Origin: CAWBRT01 sp963814745
GTDB lineage: Bacteria > Acidobacteriota > Terriglobia > Terriglobales > Acidobacteriaceae
DNA length: 64,000 bases
Direction: 5' to 3'
NCBI GenBank assembly: GCA_963814745.1
Contig: CAWFEA010000019.1
Location: 62,001 to 126,000, forward strand
How positions within the stretch are numbered: the stretch's first letter is position 1; every line of letters begins with the position of its first letter. The notes below the pieces were generated by a model. The model did not search any database and was not told the origin of the DNA. It was given only the letters and a program-made list of their open reading frames with translations. The translations under genes and the position numbers were made by a program. Shown piece by piece: positions 61,068 to 64,000 of the stretch.

Positions 61068-63918
61068 ATGGCCGCCGTGCCTTTCCATTCGCCGCAGGAG
61101 GCGCAAGCCAATTTCAAGCGCGTTGCCCGGCGGGTACCCGCCTCGCTGCTTGTTCCCCTGCCGTCTTTGCTGGCGGAGTCCCCGAATCCGGATGCCGCGC
61201 TAAATTTTTTCGAGCGTCTGGTTTATCCGGGATCGCTCGAGGTGATCCGTTCCCTGGAGCGGCATCCCCAGTTGTTGCATTACGCTCTGGCGCTGTTCGC
61301 CCACAGCCAGTATCTTGGCGAAACCCTGATCCAGAACCCGGACCTGTTGCCGGGGCTGCTGCGCGAAGATTCCCTCGGCCGCGTGCAATCGGCCGAAGAC
61401 TTTGCCGGCGCCTTCGCCCGCTTCAGCGCTCGCTCATTCGCAGCCGATACTTCTCTGCTGCTGGCCCGCTTCAAGCGGCGCGAGTACGTGCGCATCGTCT
61501 TGCGCGACATCCTCGGCATCGCCACCCTGGCTGAGGTCACGGCGGAAATCTCGGCGCTTACCGACGTGCTCATCGAAGAGGCTTTGCGGGTCTGCGAGTC
61601 CAACCTGCGCAAGCGCTACGGCACGCCCCAGCACTACGACGAGCAAAACCGCCTGGCTCCGACTCGCTTCAGCGTGCTCTCGCTCGGCAAGCTCGGCGGC
61701 AACGAGCTGAACTACAGCTCCGACATCGATCTGCTCTACCTCTTCGAGGACGGGCGCGATGCCGAAGCCAATTCCATTTCAGGGCGCGAGTTCTTTATCC
61801 GGCTGGCCCAGGATTTGACCGACATGTTGGGGCGGATCACCGCCGAAGGTCCGCCATTCCGCATCGATCTGCGCTTGCGCCCGCGCGGCAACGAAGGCGA
61901 GCTCGCGATTCAGCTCAGCCGCGCCCTCCAGTATTACGGCGAAGTGGCCCATGATTGGGAGTTGCAGGCGCTCATCAAGGTCCGCCACTCGGCCGGAGAC
62001 CAGCAACTGGCGCGTCGCTTCATCCGCCGGGTGAAGCCGTTCGTCTACCGCGGCGAGATCAATTTTCGCGCCATCGAAACCGCTCTGGACTCGCTGCATA
62101 AGATCAAGAAGCGCTACCGGCGCGGTATGGCCGGCCGGCGGCTGGGCTCGGCCATCGATGTCAAGATTGACCGCGGCGGGATCCGCGATATCGAGTTTCT
62201 GGTGCAGTGTCTGCAGCGCGTCTATGGCGGCGCGGAGCCGTGGCTGCACTCGGGCGGAACATTGTTCTCGCTGCAGAAGCTGCATGATAAGGGACACCTC
62301 GGCGGCAACGACTTCCATATTTTGAGCACCACCTACACCTTTCTTCGCGAGGTGGAACATCGGCTGCAAATCTGGCTGGGCCAACAGACGCATACTCTGC
62401 CCGCTGACGAATGGCGATTGCAGGCAATCGAGCGTTCGCTGGTTGACGAGGCCCCGGATCGCGAACCGCTGCCGCTCGCCGCGATGGTTCGCGAGCACAT
62501 GGAAAGCGTCGCCGTCATCTATGAGCGCATCGTTCATCAGCAGAAAACGGTGCAGCGGACGGCGGCTTCGCCGGCGGAAGATCGTTCCGCAGCTCCCCTC
62601 CATTGGGCGGAACAGAGCGACGCGCAGATTCTGGCGCGCCTTTCGATCGATTCTGCCGACCTGTTTGCCACCGCCTCCAGCCTGCCCGTTGGTTCGCGGG
62701 CAGGGCGCAACTTTCTGCGTGTTATCAGTGCGTCGATCAGCGAAGACGGACGTTACGCGGCGCTGCTGAAGCACGCATCGCTCGTGGAACGCGCCGTGCC
62801 TGTTCTCGCTGCCAGCCGCCTCGTCACCGATTCCCTGATCCGTCATCCGGAAGACATCGTCGAAGTGGCATTTGTGGAATCCCCACCCGAGTTGCTGACC
62901 GATACCGCCGAGCCTCCGGCGCCGGGCACTCAGTCGGCTCTGATGGCCGAGCTTCGTTCGCGGTACCGGCGCCAGGTGATCCGGAGCTGTATGCGTGACT
63001 TCCTGTGCCCGCAACCGGTATGGCAATCCCTGCGCGAGCTGACCGCCGCCGCCGATGCGGCGATAGTCACGGCCTTGTCGGCTTCCGGCGCGCCGGAGGA
63101 ACTGGCCGTCTTCGCCCTGGGACGCCTCGGCACCGCTGAATTTGATGTCTTCTCAGACGCCGACCTGATGATTGTGCGCGGCGAGGAGGCTTCTGCGGAA
63201 CGCGCCGCCGCTGCCGCCGCCGCGATTGTGACCCTGCTCAGCTCCTACACCAGCGACGGCATTGTCTTCACCGTTGACTTGCGCCTGCGCCCGCACGGCA
63301 GGCAGGGAGAGGTGACGACCACCCCATTGCACCTCATGCAATACTTCCGCAGCGAGGCCGAGCCATGGGAAGCGCTTTCCTACACCAAGCTGCGCCACGT
63401 CGCCGGCTCTCCCGCCATCGCCGCCGAGGTTTTTGAGGCTACCGGGGAGCTGCACCGGCGCTTTGCCGCCATGCCATCGTTTCGCCGGCAAGTGCGGGAG
63501 ATGCGGTTGCGCCTGGAAACAAGCGTGGCTAACGCGCATGATTTCAAGAAGGGATGGGGGCGGCTTCTACGACATCGATTTCCTGGCCTCGACCCTGACG
63601 GTTGAACGGTCGGCAGCCGTGCCCGCGGCCGACATTGTGGCGCGCCTGGCGGCCCTGAAGGAGGCTGGCGTACTGCGCGGTTCCGAAGCCTCCGCGCTTA
63701 CCCGCGCCGCCGGGTTTCTGCGAACCCTGGAACACTGCCTCCGCATGGTCCACGGCTCGGCGCGGAAGACGCTGCCCGCCTATGAACCGGACCTGGAGGC
63801 TATGGGCAAGCTGATGCGCGCAACTTTAGGCCGCGAACTCAGGGAGCCGTTGCCGGAGGCGCTGGAAAAAACCACGATTGCGGTCCGGGCAATTTTTGAA
63901 CGCATTTTGGTGGTGTAG
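61068..63918 (+). pseudogene. glnE: Bifunctional glutamine synthetase adenylyltransferase/adenylyl-removing enzyme, frameshifted near the end
   Basis: GlnE adds or removes AMP on glutamine synthetase according to nitrogen status. The first nucleotidyltransferase domain has VLSLGKLGGNELNYSSDIDL and IDLRLRPRGNEGELAIQLSR; the second has VFALGRLGTAEFDVFSDADL and VDLRLRPHGRQGEVTTTPLH. Both metal-binding Asp pairs are present. In the run after HDFKKG near 63555 the frame shifts by one base and homology continues (GGFYDIDFLASTLTVERSAA, then HCLRMVHGSARKTLPAYEPD) to a stop at 63918. Restored length about 950 residues. The start is uncertain: ATG 61068 is given, TTG 61014 or 60996 are possible. The break lies in a G-rich run and is probably a sequence error. 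Confidence 0.9.
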
Positions 63919-64000
63919 TTTGCCTGTTCAGGTGATAAAGTTTGATAATCTGGGTGGCAACGGATTTTCTGGTCAATCCATATAGATCTCGGCCTTTGCT
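63919..64000. other. Window end, no gene seen
   Basis: Eighty-two bases after glnE. No start codon with a ribosome site is visible before the edge. Confidence 0.5.

Noticed and set aside
61779..63026. 415-codon minus-strand frame opposite glnE
   Set aside because: Antisense to a conserved nucleotidyltransferase domain; no recognisable product.

Overview
The window looks like a chromosomal segment of a soil or sediment bacterium, probably an Acidobacteriota (Terriglobia-like) genome. This placement is inferred from the style of the genes (transketolase, glnA/glnE, a bacterial deoxyhypusine-synthase homologue next to agmatine genes) and from short palindromic intergenic repeats; no rRNA is present to prove it. 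Genes with clear core functions sit at both ends (tkt at 1-1.1 kb; tadA, polyamine genes, glnA and glnE from 52.6 kb on). The middle is a patchwork of catabolic operons and decayed mobile DNA.

Layout. 0-2.9 kb: start of transketolase (minus strand), a 135-bp MITE-like repeat, a CsgG-family exported protein and an initiator tRNA. 2.9-6.5 kb: mobile debris beginning right at the tRNA 3' end: a frameshifted tyrosine integrase, remnants of IS630 and IS5 transposases, and a second integrase with an internal deletion. 6.5-8.5 kb: a B12-binding radical SAM protein. 8.6-28.3 kb: a large catabolic island with a Tm-1-like/UPF0261 protein, a creatininase-family amidohydrolase, an aldo/keto reductase, a complete MalEFGK-type sugar ABC transporter, an NMT1-like binding protein, and two divergent operons around a GntR regulator. 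The minus operon holds a shikimate-dehydrogenase-like protein, a 2-hydroxyacid dehydrogenase and a UlaG-like hydrolase; the plus operon holds two zinc-type dehydrogenases, an SDR, an FGGY kinase, an AllA-like cupin and a cupin phosphoglucose isomerase. Together they suggest uptake of a sugar or polyol, oxidation to a ketose, phosphorylation and isomerisation. The actual substrate cannot be read from the sequence.

28.8-38 kb: decayed mobile/defence DNA: a serine recombinase pair, a truncated IS630 joined directly to a type VI secretion tssM fragment, a membrane protein, a VPA1262-like protein fragment, a DUF5677-like pseudogene, a RepB-like primase pseudogene, a two-gene unit of unknown function and a stand-alone response regulator. 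39-45.4 kb: metK, a chimeric uracil-DNA glycosylase, then a GspE/PilB-type ATPase fused to a zinc ribbon and a PilZ domain and lying between two tRNA-Leu 3' fragments, and a LysR fragment. 45.8-52.5 kb: an MFS pseudogene, then an operon for a ThDP enzyme, VOC protein, PNPOx-like protein, LigI-like amidohydrolase, maleate-isomerase-like protein and MFS anion transporter. 52.6-57.9 kb: tadA, then aguA/aguB, a deoxyhypusine-synthase-like protein and pyruvoyl arginine decarboxylase, which together encode arginine to putrescine and onward. 58-64 kb: a LysR regulator divergent from glnA, then glnE.

A caution runs through the window. Many conserved genes carry one-base frameshifts (integrase, aldo/keto reductase, shikimate-DH-like, FGGY kinase, glnA three times, glnE). 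Frameshifts in glnA and glnE, which are normally indispensable, make residual assembly indels more likely than real decay for at least part of them. Starts and ends given for such genes are the outer limits of the homologous frames.
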